Source of the DNA: Geobacter sp.
GTDB taxonomy: Bacteria; Desulfobacterota; Desulfuromonadia; Geobacterales; DSM-12255
Length of the DNA stretch: 42,574 bases
Reading direction: 5' to 3'
Assembly (NCBI GenBank): GCA_009886125.1
Contig: VFJK01000052.1
Location: forward strand, 1-42,574
The translations under genes were made by a program, and so were the position numbers. How positions within the stretch are numbered: the stretch's first letter is position 1; each line of letters opens with the position of its first letter. Shown piece by piece: positions 26,697 through 34,909 of this stretch. The notes beneath the pieces are model-generated. The model was not told where the DNA came from, searched no databases, and saw only the letters and a list, made by a program, of their open reading frames with translations.

Positions 26697-27749
26697 TCAA
26701 TCCTTCTGGGAAGTTTCGAGCAGCTTTGCAAAGTCACCCATTTTCTCACTGTTATAGACCATCGATCTGCTAAGCGAAAATTTATTGTAGAAAAAAGCGT
26801 TGCTCCCACGTATGACCGTAAACCCAGCCCTGTAACCGAGATCCTTCATTGCGGCAACGACCTTTTCATTGAAATTGCCGTAAGGATATGCAAGAAACTG
26901 CGGGGACTTCCCGACCTTCATATTGATGATCCGCTGAGACTCCTTCAGCTCTTTAATGATCTTTTCATCGGATATTTTAGTCAGATCCGAATGGCTGACC
27001 GTGTGCGATTCGATCTCGATCACACCTGACTCAGCCATCGCCTTCACCTCATCCCATGACAAGGCGACAGAACTCGGCTTAGACTTCATCAGTTCGGTAT
27101 ATACGAAGAGCACAGCGGAAAAGCCGTACTTCTTCAGGATGGGATAGGCGATGGTACTTACAGTCTTCCAGCCATCATCGATGGTGATCAGCACCGATTT
27201 TTTCGGCAGCCTTTGCTTGTAATCAACAAAGTCATACAGCTGCTTGAGAGTAATCACTTTATAGCCATTGTTCTTCAGGAACGCCATCTGGCGATCAAAC
27301 GTTTCGGCAGAGACATCAATCTTGTTGGTACTCACCTTCGGACTGAACTTGTGGTAACAGAGCACTGGAACAGTCTGGTAGCCGTCAGCGGTCAACCCAC
27401 CCGGATTAACCGGTTTGAGCGGGATCACCACGTCCTTGCCTGCTACGACAGGCGCATCATTGTTGAATTCGGAAATGAGATAACTTAGTTTTCTGTCGCC
27501 GAAATAGCTCTCTGCAAGTGACTCGTAACTGTCTGACGGTTCGGCAATGATTATGGCATAATCATCAGAACGACGTTCCCGCTGAGTGTTCTTAGGAGGC
27601 CGCTTCGTCTCTGGAGGCAGTTCTGCAATCAGAGGCGCTTCTGGTTGCGGCTGCGGCGCGGTCGCGCACCCACCTACCAGCAACAGTATAAAAATGAAGA
27701 GAGAATTTAATCGGACAGACCATAATCCTGGTAACAGGCCGGATGACAT
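26697..27749 (-). CDS. LysM / polysaccharide deacetylase lipoprotein
   Basis: 350 residues from the ATG at 27749. A signal peptide with lipobox (LLLVGGC) is followed by a Pro-rich linker, a LysM-like domain (about 65-120: SYESLAESYFGDRKLSYLI...VIPLKPVNPGG) and a NodB-type deacetylase domain (about 130-340). Catalytic motifs are ITIDDGW (Asp pair), SHTVSH (the two metal His) and AYPYGNF. LysM suggests binding to peptidoglycan or another GlcNAc polymer; deacetylation of such a polymer is the likely reaction. The longer in-frame start at 27836 lacks a ribosome binding site and would bury the signal peptide. Confidence 0.9.
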   Translation of the reverse strand: MSSGLLPGLWSVRLNSLFIFILLLVGGCATAPQPQPEAPLIAELPPETKRPPKNTQRERRSDDYAIIIAEPSDSYESLAESYFGDRKLSYLISEFNNDAPVVAGKDVVIPLKPVNPGGLTADGYQTVPVLCYHKFSPKVSTNKIDVSAETFDRQMAFLKNNGYKVITLKQLYDFVDYKQRLPKKSVLITIDDGWKTVSTIAYPILKKYGFSAVLFVYTELMKSKPSSVALSWDEVKAMAESGVIEIESHTVSHSDLTKISDEKIIKELKESQRIINMKVGKSPQFLAYPYGNFNEKVVAAMKDLGYRAGFTVIRGSNAFFYNKFSLSRSMVYNSEKMGDFAKLLETSQKD

Positions 27750-27883
27750 AGGATGACCTCTTGGAATGATTGACAGTGCCTCTTGGTGAGAGGCGATCAA
27801 TAGAACTTCCCACGACTGACGGCTGAATAGTATCAAAAATAGAACGGTATTGCAATCAGAGGCAAGGTGTTTTGTCGTTTCAG

Positions 27884-27912
27884 TTGACTTGCGGATATTT
27901 GGCAGGTATCGT
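27884..27912 (+). promoter_or_regulatory. Sigma-70 promoter candidate for the MinD-like gene
   Basis: TTGACT and TATCGT are 17 bases apart, about 65 bases before the start codon at 27979. The -10 element is only a partial match. Confidence 0.35.
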
Positions 27913-27978
27913 GCGCGTATATTTTTTAACTACTCGGCGCTGCCGGCGTTTCTATCTTATAGTTGATCACTGGAGCCT

Positions 27979-28920
27979 ATGGGAGAATCGGGAAGAAAAG
28001 GTGAAATCTGGGCTGTTGGCGGCGGGAAGGGGGGCACGGGGAAAAGCTTTGTCACCAGCGGCATGGGCACACATCTGGCCCAGAAGGGTGGCAGGACCAT
28101 TCTCCTCGATGCGGACCTGGGAGGTGCAAATCTTCACACTTTGCTGGGGATGAACCGGAACAGGCACTCGCTTTCAGACTTTTTCGACCGGAAAGTCCCG
28201 CTCAGCGAGATCGTCGCGCAGAGCGGTATCGCCAATCTGGAACTGATCACCGGCTCATTTGCGTCTCTCGATTCAGAAAGCATAAACCATGCGCAGAAAC
28301 AGAAACTGTTCCGTCACATCCGAGCCCTCGACGCCGATCATGTCCTCATCGATCTCGGCGCAGGGAGCCACATCAACACCCTCGACACGTTCCTCCTCGC
28401 CGACAAGATGATCGTTGTGACCACGCCCGAGATCACCTCGCTGGAAAATATGTACCAATTCATAAAAAGCGTCTACTTCCGGAAACTGAAACTCATATTC
28501 AAAGCCCACAATCTGACTGCCACGATACAGGGTACATGGAAAGACCGGGCGACCCACAACATACGCAGCCTGAAAGAGCTCATCGTTCATCTCAAGCAGA
28601 GCTCTGACGATATTCGCGACATATTGGAGCGTGAGATGTCGGGATTCGTCATATATGTCGTCCTGAACCAGGTCCGGACACCCAAGGATATAGTCGTCGG
28701 TGAAAACCTGAAGAGCGTCTGCAGCAATTTTCTGGGACTCTCTGTTGTCTATGCCGGCCATTCCAGGCATGACGAAGCAGTCCACAGGAGCATCAACAAC
28801 AAGGAACCTTTCATGCTCCTGAACCGTTTTTCACCTGTTGTCAAGGAGATCCGGACCCTCACTGAGATCATTGCTGCAGAGCCCCATCCCTTGTTTGAAA
28901 AGGATATGGTCAATGGATAA
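27979..28920 (+). CDS. MinD/ParA-family ATPase
   Basis: 313 residues. Deviant Walker A GGGKGGTGKS (about residues 14-23) and LLDADLGGANLHTLLG match the MinD/FlhG (FleN) branch of ParA-like ATPases; VLIDLGAGSHINTLD is the switch region. Such proteins position structures in the cell or regulate transcription factors. There are no flagellar or min genes beside it, so the cargo is unknown. It is coupled to the next gene by an 8-base overlap, which suggests the pair acts together. Confidence 0.85.
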   Translation: MGESGRKGEIWAVGGGKGGTGKSFVTSGMGTHLAQKGGRTILLDADLGGANLHTLLGMNRNRHSLSDFFDRKVPLSEIVAQSGIANLELITGSFASLDSESINHAQKQKLFRHIRALDADHVLIDLGAGSHINTLDTFLLADKMIVVTTPEITSLENMYQFIKSVYFRKLKLIFKAHNLTATIQGTWKDRATHNIRSLKELIVHLKQSSDDIRDILEREMSGFVIYVVLNQVRTPKDIVVGENLKSVCSNFLGLSVVYAGHSRHDEAVHRSINNKEPFMLLNRFSPVVKEIRTLTEIIAAEPHPLFEKDMVNG

Positions 28921-29503
28921 GTATCTTCAATACTACGATCTCCTCGAACTCCCCCCGGAGGCGACGATCAAAGAGATCCATAGCAAATACGTCTATCTCA
29001 AAAATCTCTACTCCTGTAACCCTATTGAGATTCAGGCACTCAACGAAGATTTCTCCCAGGAGTTACGAGAAGAGTACCTCTCCCGACTGGACGATGCGTA
29101 TGAAAAACTTGTCCTGCTGATGGACCCCAAAAAACCTGCCCGGATACCGCAAAGTCTGAAGATCGACGAAGAGACCCGTCACTGGATCGAGCAGATCGGC
29201 TGCTTCGATGGTGCGGCTCTCAGAGCTGTCCGGGAGCGGCTGGGGGTAGACCTGAAGGAGATGTTCGTCGTCACACGGATCCAGCCTCATCACCTGCAGA
29301 ACATTGAAAACGAAGTATTCGAGTTCTTTCGTGCAGAAGTCATCCTGAGAAGCTTCATCATCGAGTACGCCCGTTTTCTCTCTCTGGACCCCCAGAGAGT
29401 TCTGGCCGACTATATGCCCAGATACCAGTCATGGACTGCAAGTCCAGAGGGTCGCGGGCAGGACGATCTGCCTGACATTCTGACCATGCTGGGACAGGAG
29501 TAA
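28913..29503 (+). CDS. Degenerate J-domain / RodZ-type HTH protein
   Basis: 196 residues. Residues 1-70 (YYDLLELPPEATIKEIHSKYVYLKNLY...LDDAYEKL) follow the J-domain layout, but the essential HPD tripeptide is absent, so it cannot stimulate DnaK in the usual way. Residues about 105-170 (LRAVRERLGVDLKEMFVVTRIQPHHLQNIENE...LDPQRVLADYM) fit the RodZ-type HTH_25 fold. I saw no membrane helix. The ATG at 28913 overlaps the ATPase gene by 8 bases. It is likely a partner or adaptor for the ATPase (inference). Confidence 0.75.
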   Translation: MDKYLQYYDLLELPPEATIKEIHSKYVYLKNLYSCNPIEIQALNEDFSQELREEYLSRLDDAYEKLVLLMDPKKPARIPQSLKIDEETRHWIEQIGCFDGAALRAVRERLGVDLKEMFVVTRIQPHHLQNIENEVFEFFRAEVILRSFIIEYARFLSLDPQRVLADYMPRYQSWTASPEGRGQDDLPDILTMLGQE

Positions 29504-29595
29504 AGCGGGCCCTTTTTTTTTCAAAGGGCCTATTCTCAGACTCTCGGAAGAATCCCTTTAACTCAGACAGCCGCCTGCTCCTCTTTAAACAAATA

Positions 29596-29629
29596 AGACG
29601 CCGACTCTTGAGAGAGCCGGCGTCTTTTT
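29596..29629. terminator. Bidirectional intrinsic terminator between convergent genes
   Basis: AGACGCCG-A-CTCT and AGAG-C-CGGCGTCT pair with one mismatch. TTTTT follows on the plus strand and a T-rich stretch on the minus strand. It separates the J/HTH gene from the CorA gene. A second 8-base hairpin (GGCCCTTT/AAAGGGCC) lies at about 29509-29531, just after the J/HTH stop. Confidence 0.8.
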
Positions 29630-29717
29630 GTTTGTCCCTATGATTGTAAAGTGCTGCCATGGCGCTGCAATGAAGTGAGAAACAGCAGCTGGCAAGTTCC
29701 GGTGGCTGAATTACACG

Positions 29718-31004
29718 TTAGCGTCTCACCGGATTGCGCTTCTCGAACTTTTTCAGAATATAATAGGTGATCCAGCCGACAAGAATCAATCCAATGGTGA
29801 AGATGGCGTAAGAAACTGGCCAGGGGATATCCTTGGTCATCATCGAGAATTCCGACATGCCGCCTATCCCGGCAATCACATTGAGCGGCATGAAGATTAC
29901 GCTCAGGACCGTCAGACGGTAAATGACACGGTTCTGGTTGATGTTGATAAAACCGACTGTGGAGTCCATCAAAAAGTTGATCTTGTCAAACAAAAAAGCG
30001 GTATGACCGTCCAGTGATTCGATGTCCCGCATTATCTGCTGGGCATCCTCTAGCTGGGCAGACGAAAGCAGTTTCCTCCGGATCAGGAAGGCAAGTGCCC
30101 GGCGGGTATCCAGCACGTTTCTGCGGATACGGCCGTTCAGGTCCTCCTCTTCCGCTATATCGGCAAGGGTCTTCGCCGCATCTTCATCGCTCATCCTTTC
30201 ACTGAGAACCTTTTTCCCCACATTCCCGAGCGCGGTATAGCTCTCCTCCAGCGCATCTGCGGAATACTCGACATCAGCAGCGTAAAGGTCGAGAAGCATG
30301 TCCATACCATCCGAGACATATCCTGCCTGGATGCGCGCACGAAGACGCTGCAAACGGAAGACCGGCAGCTCTTCCTCACGCACTGAAAAAAGAATGTCCC
30401 TGAAGAGAATAAATGCTACCGGTACGTTACGGGATTCCCCTTCCTTGTCGAGCAGAAAATCGGAATGGAGATGTATTTCACCCTCGTTCTCAACATAAAA
30501 TCGGGCGCTGGATTCAATGTCGGTAAGCTCTTCCGGATCAGGAAATTCCAGGCCGAAATACTGTCCGATCTTGCGCCGGTCAGCCTTGGTGGCGCCAACC
30601 AGGTCAACCCAGATAGGGCTGATCCCTTCCAGGTCTTCCACAGACTCGATCGTAGTCTGGGACAACCGCCCCTGCGCCAGCTCAAAGGCATTCACAACAC
30701 AGGAAGAGCCAAGGTAGCTGCTGCGGCTAGCAAGGATGTCACGGGTGGTATCGGAGACTTCGTCCAGCAGGTCATCAACCCGGCTTTCGTCAATCTCTCC
30801 CCAGACAAGCAAAAGATCATCCGGTGAGAGCGCTTCGAGAATTTCCGCAATCTCTGCCGAATCGAGCTTGCTAAGATATGAACGCAGCTCGATCAGATAC
30901 CTTTTATGCGGCGTGCTTTCCACCGGGTCATGGGGCTGCCTCGTTACTGTGCCTTCCTCATGCCGGTGCTTTGCAAGCAGATCCTGAAAAATATGCAGTG
31001 ACAT
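29718..31004 (-). CDS. CorA-type magnesium channel with MgtE_N-like domain
   Basis: 428 residues. The C-terminal half is CorA-like: a long helical funnel region and two membrane helices at the end (about 355-378 and 395-418). The pore signature is altered: instead of GMN the first helix ends in GIGGMSEF (G382-M383-S384). Residues about 35-105 (YLSKLDSAEIAEILEALSPDDLLLVWGEI...) resemble the MgtE_N domain, a Mg2+-sensing domain of another transporter family. The ATG at 31004 has GGGAG 7 bases upstream. An M-box riboswitch with promoter and terminator lies 420-620 bases upstream in the same direction, which supports a Mg2+ role. Confidence 0.85.
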   Translation of the reverse strand: MSLHIFQDLLAKHRHEEGTVTRQPHDPVESTPHKRYLIELRSYLSKLDSAEIAEILEALSPDDLLLVWGEIDESRVDDLLDEVSDTTRDILASRSSYLGSSCVVNAFELAQGRLSQTTIESVEDLEGISPIWVDLVGATKADRRKIGQYFGLEFPDPEELTDIESSARFYVENEGEIHLHSDFLLDKEGESRNVPVAFILFRDILFSVREEELPVFRLQRLRARIQAGYVSDGMDMLLDLYAADVEYSADALEESYTALGNVGKKVLSERMSDEDAAKTLADIAEEEDLNGRIRRNVLDTRRALAFLIRRKLLSSAQLEDAQQIMRDIESLDGHTAFLFDKINFLMDSTVGFININQNRVIYRLTVLSVIFMPLNVIAGIGGMSEFSMMTKDIPWPVSYAIFTIGLILVGWITYYILKKFEKRNPVRR

Positions 31005-31424
31005 CTTGGACTCCCAATCCGGATCGGGCCAAGACCTCTGACCTGTCCGATAAAAAATTGGTAGTTACAACTCAATGGGGTATCCAGTCAGTTGTAACTT
31101 TTTCTGGAAAATAGACGTTGCAGCATGTCCAACCTGGAGCGCGGCATTGATTGCCGCAGGAATAATGGACAGCCGGGCTTCAACGGCGAACTTTCCGAAG
31201 CATGATCAATTAATATTTTGCAACCAGGAGTTAACGAAAAAGGAAACTCCCTGCATTTGAGTGTCCCGTTCTATTGAAACCGGAACCTTTCACAAAGCAG
31301 GCAGGAGAGCGGTGAACTTTGAGGGGATTACGGTTGAAAGAACGGGATGGGTAAAGGATAATCACTACTATGACTGTCCAATGTAGATAACCACCACCTT
31401 TCCGATGCAGAATAAAGACAAATA
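31005..31424 (-). other. Gene-free stretch between M-box terminator and CorA gene
   Basis: About 420 bases on the CorA side of the riboswitch terminator with no convincing gene in either direction. The only structure I see is the inverted repeat at 31063-31099. It would be an unusually long 5' leader if the M-box transcript reads into the CorA gene. Confidence 0.5.
31063..31099. terminator. 10-base inverted repeat, possible second attenuator or terminator
   Basis: AGTTACAACT and AGTTGTAACT form a perfect 10-base stem with a 17-base loop. TTTTT follows on the plus strand. On the minus strand six T begin 5 bases after the stem, 59 bases before the CorA start. It may be a terminator in either direction. 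Confidence 0.4.
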
Positions 31425-31450
31425 AAAAAAGGTCATGGCGAACCATGACC
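31425..31450 (-). terminator. M-box expression-platform terminator
   Basis: The minus strand has GGTCATGG-TTCG-CCATGACC, a perfect 8-base-pair stem with a UUCG tetraloop, then six T. It starts about 24 bases after the M-box aptamer, as expected for Mg2+-controlled premature termination. Confidence 0.9.
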
Positions 31451-31474
31451 CAAACAGGCAATTCCGGTTCCCCT

Positions 31475-31627
31475 CTCGTGGATTTTCGGCAGTGCACAAC
31501 GTAGGCCCGTAAGGGCCAGCTACCTTGGGTAAAGCCTTAAGCCGACAATACCTGGTCTACCCGTTGGCGTCTTTCGACATTTCCGGGCAGTAGCCTCTGT
31601 TTGTGCAAACGCCTCATGCTAACGAGG
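31475..31627 (-). ncRNA. M-box (ykoK) Mg2+ riboswitch
   Basis: On the minus strand the conserved core GGCTACTGCCCGGAAATGTC continues into GAAAGACGCCAACGGGTAGA. This is the M-box signature (ACUGCC, GAAAxGUC, AGACGCCAA, GGGU). GTTAGCATGAGGC lies 5' of it and GGCTTAAGGC and TGTGCACTGCCGAAAA follow. CTCGT and ACGAG at the two ends form the closing stem P1. M-box RNAs bind Mg2+ and usually shut off Mg2+ transporter genes when Mg2+ is plentiful. A terminator follows at once and a CorA-type gene lies downstream. Confidence 0.9.
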
Positions 31628-31636
31628 AATGTACGT

Positions 31637-31665
31637 TTTTTACTCCAACGCTCTACTATTGTCAA
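31637..31665 (-). promoter_or_regulatory. Sigma-70 promoter of the M-box transcript
   Basis: A consensus TTGACA (31665-31660), a 17-base spacer and TAAAAA (31642-31637) on the minus strand. Transcription should start near 31630, right at the beginning of the M-box. Confidence 0.7.
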
Positions 31666-32230
31666 CCCTATAACAAAAGCGCAGCCTTGAGTCCGGGAAA
31701 GCTGAAGGCACGCTGGATGCTTGAATGCTTTCTTCCCAAAGCCCGTGTTTTAATAATAATATTATAATCAAATTTCCATCGGTACCTTCAACCATTCTCT
31801 CAAAAGTCAGCCTTACGAGTAATATGCATAACAGTCTGTTATTTAAGCTAAAATTTAAATCACGCCAAATGGAGACTCATTAATAATTTGCCCGGTCAAA
31901 TAACAAACAACTAATTACAAACTGTTAATTAATCCACCAATTAATTCTGCACTACACTTATAAACCACCCCCAAGAGCAAATATTCATCAACAATAATCA
32001 TTTAAGTTTCCTTTTAAATCGGCCAGTTATCTATTAGTAAAACAACATTACATTATATTTATGATCTCATCCTCACATACTATAGGTAAAGGCACATAAA
32101 TTGCGTTTAGCGCGGATATACTTAATTCTAATAAAACAACATGTCAGATTCAGCACAACAGTTTTTGAATTCACATTTTTAGTTAAACGGTAGCAGTAAT
32201 CACCACAACGCGCTACAAAAGGAGAAACAC
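31666..32230. other. AT-rich gene-free region before the cytochrome gene
   Basis: About 565 bases, clearly richer in A and T than the rest of the window, with no gene I can support. No riboswitch (the GEMM class was looked for) and no strong promoter could be assigned. A ribosome binding site (AAGGAG) lies just before the cytochrome ATG at 32231. Confidence 0.5.
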
Positions 32231-34747
32231 ATGGGTAATCTATTGAAGAGTACGGGGAGGCATATGAGAGTGAATATAACACTTCTCGTCTGCCTGCTCA
32301 CATCGGCATTCATGGCGCTGGAAGCTTCGGCATCGGTTGACTTCGTCAACCAGTGGCCGGCCACACCTACGATTGTCAGCAACGGGGCTTCAGCTACGGC
32401 AACCGGCAAGTTCACCGCCGGCATGGGCACTAACCGGCTCATGCTTGTCGCAGTGGCCACCGAGTACTCAGCCGCACAGGCACCGACCTTCACGGTCAGC
32501 TATGGTGGTCAGACAGTCACCCAGATAGTTACCAATACTGCCCAGAACAACAAGATCTGGCTCGGCTATCTGAACAATGCAGGCATTATTGCCGCCGGTG
32601 CCAACACAACACTGTCGGTGACCACCTCCGTGACCACCAATCTTACCGCCATGTACGCCAACGTAGCGGTCTTCAACGGTGTCGATCAAACAACACCGCT
32701 AACCGGCAACAACTCCAATGCCACTGCAGCCTCAGCAACGCTGGCGCTGACAATACCCCTGACCGCCAATGCCGGTCTCGCTGGCAACACCGGCATGAGC
32801 ATTTACCTGGCAAACTGGAACGGCCAGACCTCGACCCCTGCAGGCGGCTACACCGAGTTGCGGGATTATACGGGCACCAACTTCAATTTCGCCGCCTGCT
32901 ACAAGGTAATCACCGGCACCACAAATGAGACTCCGACAACGACTGCCGCGGCCGCAACAATCGGCGCAGCAGCAGGTGTCAGCATAAATCCGGCAGTCAG
33001 ACTGTACCAGATCCTCGCCGGCGCCTGCGGTGACTGCCACGGCAATCCGCCGGTTACCGGTACTCGCAACAGTCCTGCCGGCGCCGTTGCTGGCTCCCAT
33101 GAAAAACATGCCGCCGGCACCAATGTTGATTACGCCTATGCCTGCACGGCCTGCCACCGCAGCAACGCTCTCGTCAATCACGCCAATGGCAGAAAGAACA
33201 TAGCCGGTGCCAGACTGCCGAACACCGCCTATTCCAATACCAGCTCCATCGCCATCAGCAACTCGCCGACAATGGGCACCTGCTCCAACGTTTCCTGCCA
33301 CAGCACCGGCAGGGCTGTTCCGCAGTACACCGTTCCGACATGGGGCGGCGCAGCTAACAACTGCCTCTCCTGTCACGCCGGTCGTGCCGGCACAGGTAAT
33401 GGCGTCCAGGCCAACAGCAGCTTAGGGTTCAAACTCTCATCTTCACACTCCCAGCACCTTAAGTACACTGCAACCGAAGTCAACTGTAACATGTGCCACG
33501 GAACAGTAGCTTCATTCGACGGTACCAACCTCACCCTCAAGAACTACTCCGGCGTTATCTATCATGCCAACGGTACAAATAACGTTGTTTTCAGAGACCT
33601 TGCCTACGGCACTTATACAGCATTCAAGACAGCGACCAAGACCTGTAACAATATATCCTGTCACGGCGGTAAAAGCCGCGGCGGCTGGCAGAATGCTTCC
33701 ATCAACACCACTCACACCTGTACCCACTGCCATGGACAACCGACAGCGGCAAACATCCTCCCCAGCAACACCAACCGGAAGAATTTTGCTCCTGGCTGGC
33801 TTGGCACCGGCACCAGCACCGACCAGATCTCGACTGCCGGCGATCTTCGCGTCGGCGCCCACTTCGTTCACCTCTCTTCAGTTTACACGAAGCAGATCAA
33901 GTGCAACGAGTGCCACAGAGTACCGGCTACTTCCTTTGACGGCACCCACATGACCGGTCCACGCTACAGTTCACAATCGATAACCTTCCTCCAGGCATCG
34001 ACAGCAATAAAGAACACTACCGCAACCGCATTCGTCTCCGGGACCGCTATCGCCCCGGCCACCTGTACCACTACCTACTGCCACGGCTCCAAGCTGATTC
34101 TGAACGATACGGCCGGTACTAACAGAAGTCCACAGTGGAATCAGAACCTCACCACAGGCACACCTGGCACTGTCGAGTGCGCACGTTGCCACGGCAACCC
34201 GCCTAACTCTTCGACGGGCAACCACGGCGGGGCCACCCCGACAACCTCCTGCTATGGCTGTCACCCCAACGTAGTTAATGCCAGCGGTGCGGTCATCAAC
34301 AAAACCCTTCACATCAACGGTGTGAACGACTTCAACATGGCCTGCGCAAACTGTCATGACTACGACACCAGGTCCAGTGGCACCGTCTGGGGTAATACCA
34401 ACTACGGCGGCACTGCATTACTTGAAGGCCGCGGTGCTCACGCCAAGCATATCGAGTACCTGAAAACCAAGGCTGGCGTAACTCTGAACGCAGCGACCGA
34501 TACATACGGCGGCGCAGCATTCAACGCGACTTGCGGTGTTTGCCACAGCGTTCTCCCGGCAGACCATACCCCTGGGAGCACTGCCGGCACGCGTACCATA
34601 AACTTCGGCAGCAGCATAGCTCGTCAGTTCGGCGTCAGTGCGCCTGTGTTCAACGGTGCTTACAACACCTCTTCATCGGTTAATCCGAAGTCCTGTTCGA
34701 ACACGGATTGCCACTACAGAACTTCACCAATCTGGTCAACCTACTAA
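32231..34747 (+). CDS. Multiheme c-type cytochrome, 14 motifs (CXXCH and CX4CH)
   Basis: 838 residues. A signal peptide (to about residue 36, ending ALEASA) is followed by a Ser/Thr/Ala-rich beta domain of about 215 residues without heme motifs. From about residue 260 there are 10 CXXCH motifs (such as CGDCH, CTACH, CLSCH, CARCH) and 4 CX4CH motifs (CSNVSCH, CNNISCH, CTTTYCH, CSNTDCH). The repeating CX4CH/CXXCH pattern is typical of a cytochrome family enriched in Geobacter. It is likely exported and involved in electron transfer to extracellular acceptors (inference). GGAG lies 7 bases before the ATG, and a terminator follows, so it is probably a single-gene unit. Confidence 0.92.
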   Translation: MGNLLKSTGRHMRVNITLLVCLLTSAFMALEASASVDFVNQWPATPTIVSNGASATATGKFTAGMGTNRLMLVAVATEYSAAQAPTFTVSYGGQTVTQIVTNTAQNNKIWLGYLNNAGIIAAGANTTLSVTTSVTTNLTAMYANVAVFNGVDQTTPLTGNNSNATAASATLALTIPLTANAGLAGNTGMSIYLANWNGQTSTPAGGYTELRDYTGTNFNFAACYKVITGTTNETPTTTAAAATIGAAAGVSINPAVRLYQILAGACGDCHGNPPVTGTRNSPAGAVAGSHEKHAAGTNVDYAYACTACHRSNALVNHANGRKNIAGARLPNTAYSNTSSIAISNSPTMGTCSNVSCHSTGRAVPQYTVPTWGGAANNCLSCHAGRAGTGNGVQANSSLGFKLSSSHSQHLKYTATEVNCNMCHGTVASFDGTNLTLKNYSGVIYHANGTNNVVFRDLAYGTYTAFKTATKTCNNISCHGGKSRGGWQNASINTTHTCTHCHGQPTAANILPSNTNRKNFAPGWLGTGTSTDQISTAGDLRVGAHFVHLSSVYTKQIKCNECHRVPATSFDGTHMTGPRYSSQSITFLQASTAIKNTTATAFVSGTAIAPATCTTTYCHGSKLILNDTAGTNRSPQWNQNLTTGTPGTVECARCHGNPPNSSTGNHGGATPTTSCYGCHPNVVNASGAVINKTLHINGVNDFNMACANCHDYDTRSSGTVWGNTNYGGTALLEGRGAHAKHIEYLKTKAGVTLNAATDTYGGAAFNATCGVCHSVLPADHTPGSTAGTRTINFGSSIARQFGVSAPVFNGAYNTSSSVNPKSCSNTDCHYRTSPIWSTY

Positions 34748-34800
34748 CCAGCTTCCTGGTTGATACCGGGAACAGACTGTTTTACCGGTAGCATCAAAAG

Positions 34801-34833
34801 CGGCTTCAGCCTTAATCGGCTGGAGCCGTTTTT
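34801..34833 (+). terminator. Intrinsic terminator after the cytochrome gene
   Basis: CGGCT-T-CAGCC pairs with GGCTG-G-AGCCG across a 6-base loop, followed by TTTTT, about 55 bases after the stop codon. Confidence 0.85.
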
Positions 34834-34909
34834 CATATTTTTTGGTTTCTATTGACCGCCCCCATCGTGTATCATTACCTGGACTCCAAACGCCCTACAA
34901 GTCGAGATC

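Noticed and set aside
31231-31497. 88-residue minus-strand ORF in the corA leader
   Set aside because: It starts inside the M-box aptamer and runs through the terminator hairpin; both are clear RNA structures, and the protein resembles nothing.
31666-32230. Cyclic dinucleotide (GEMM) riboswitch before the cytochrome gene
   Set aside because: Expected for some Geobacter cytochromes, but neither GGCAAACC-like nor CGCAAAGCC-like core sequence is present on the plus strand.
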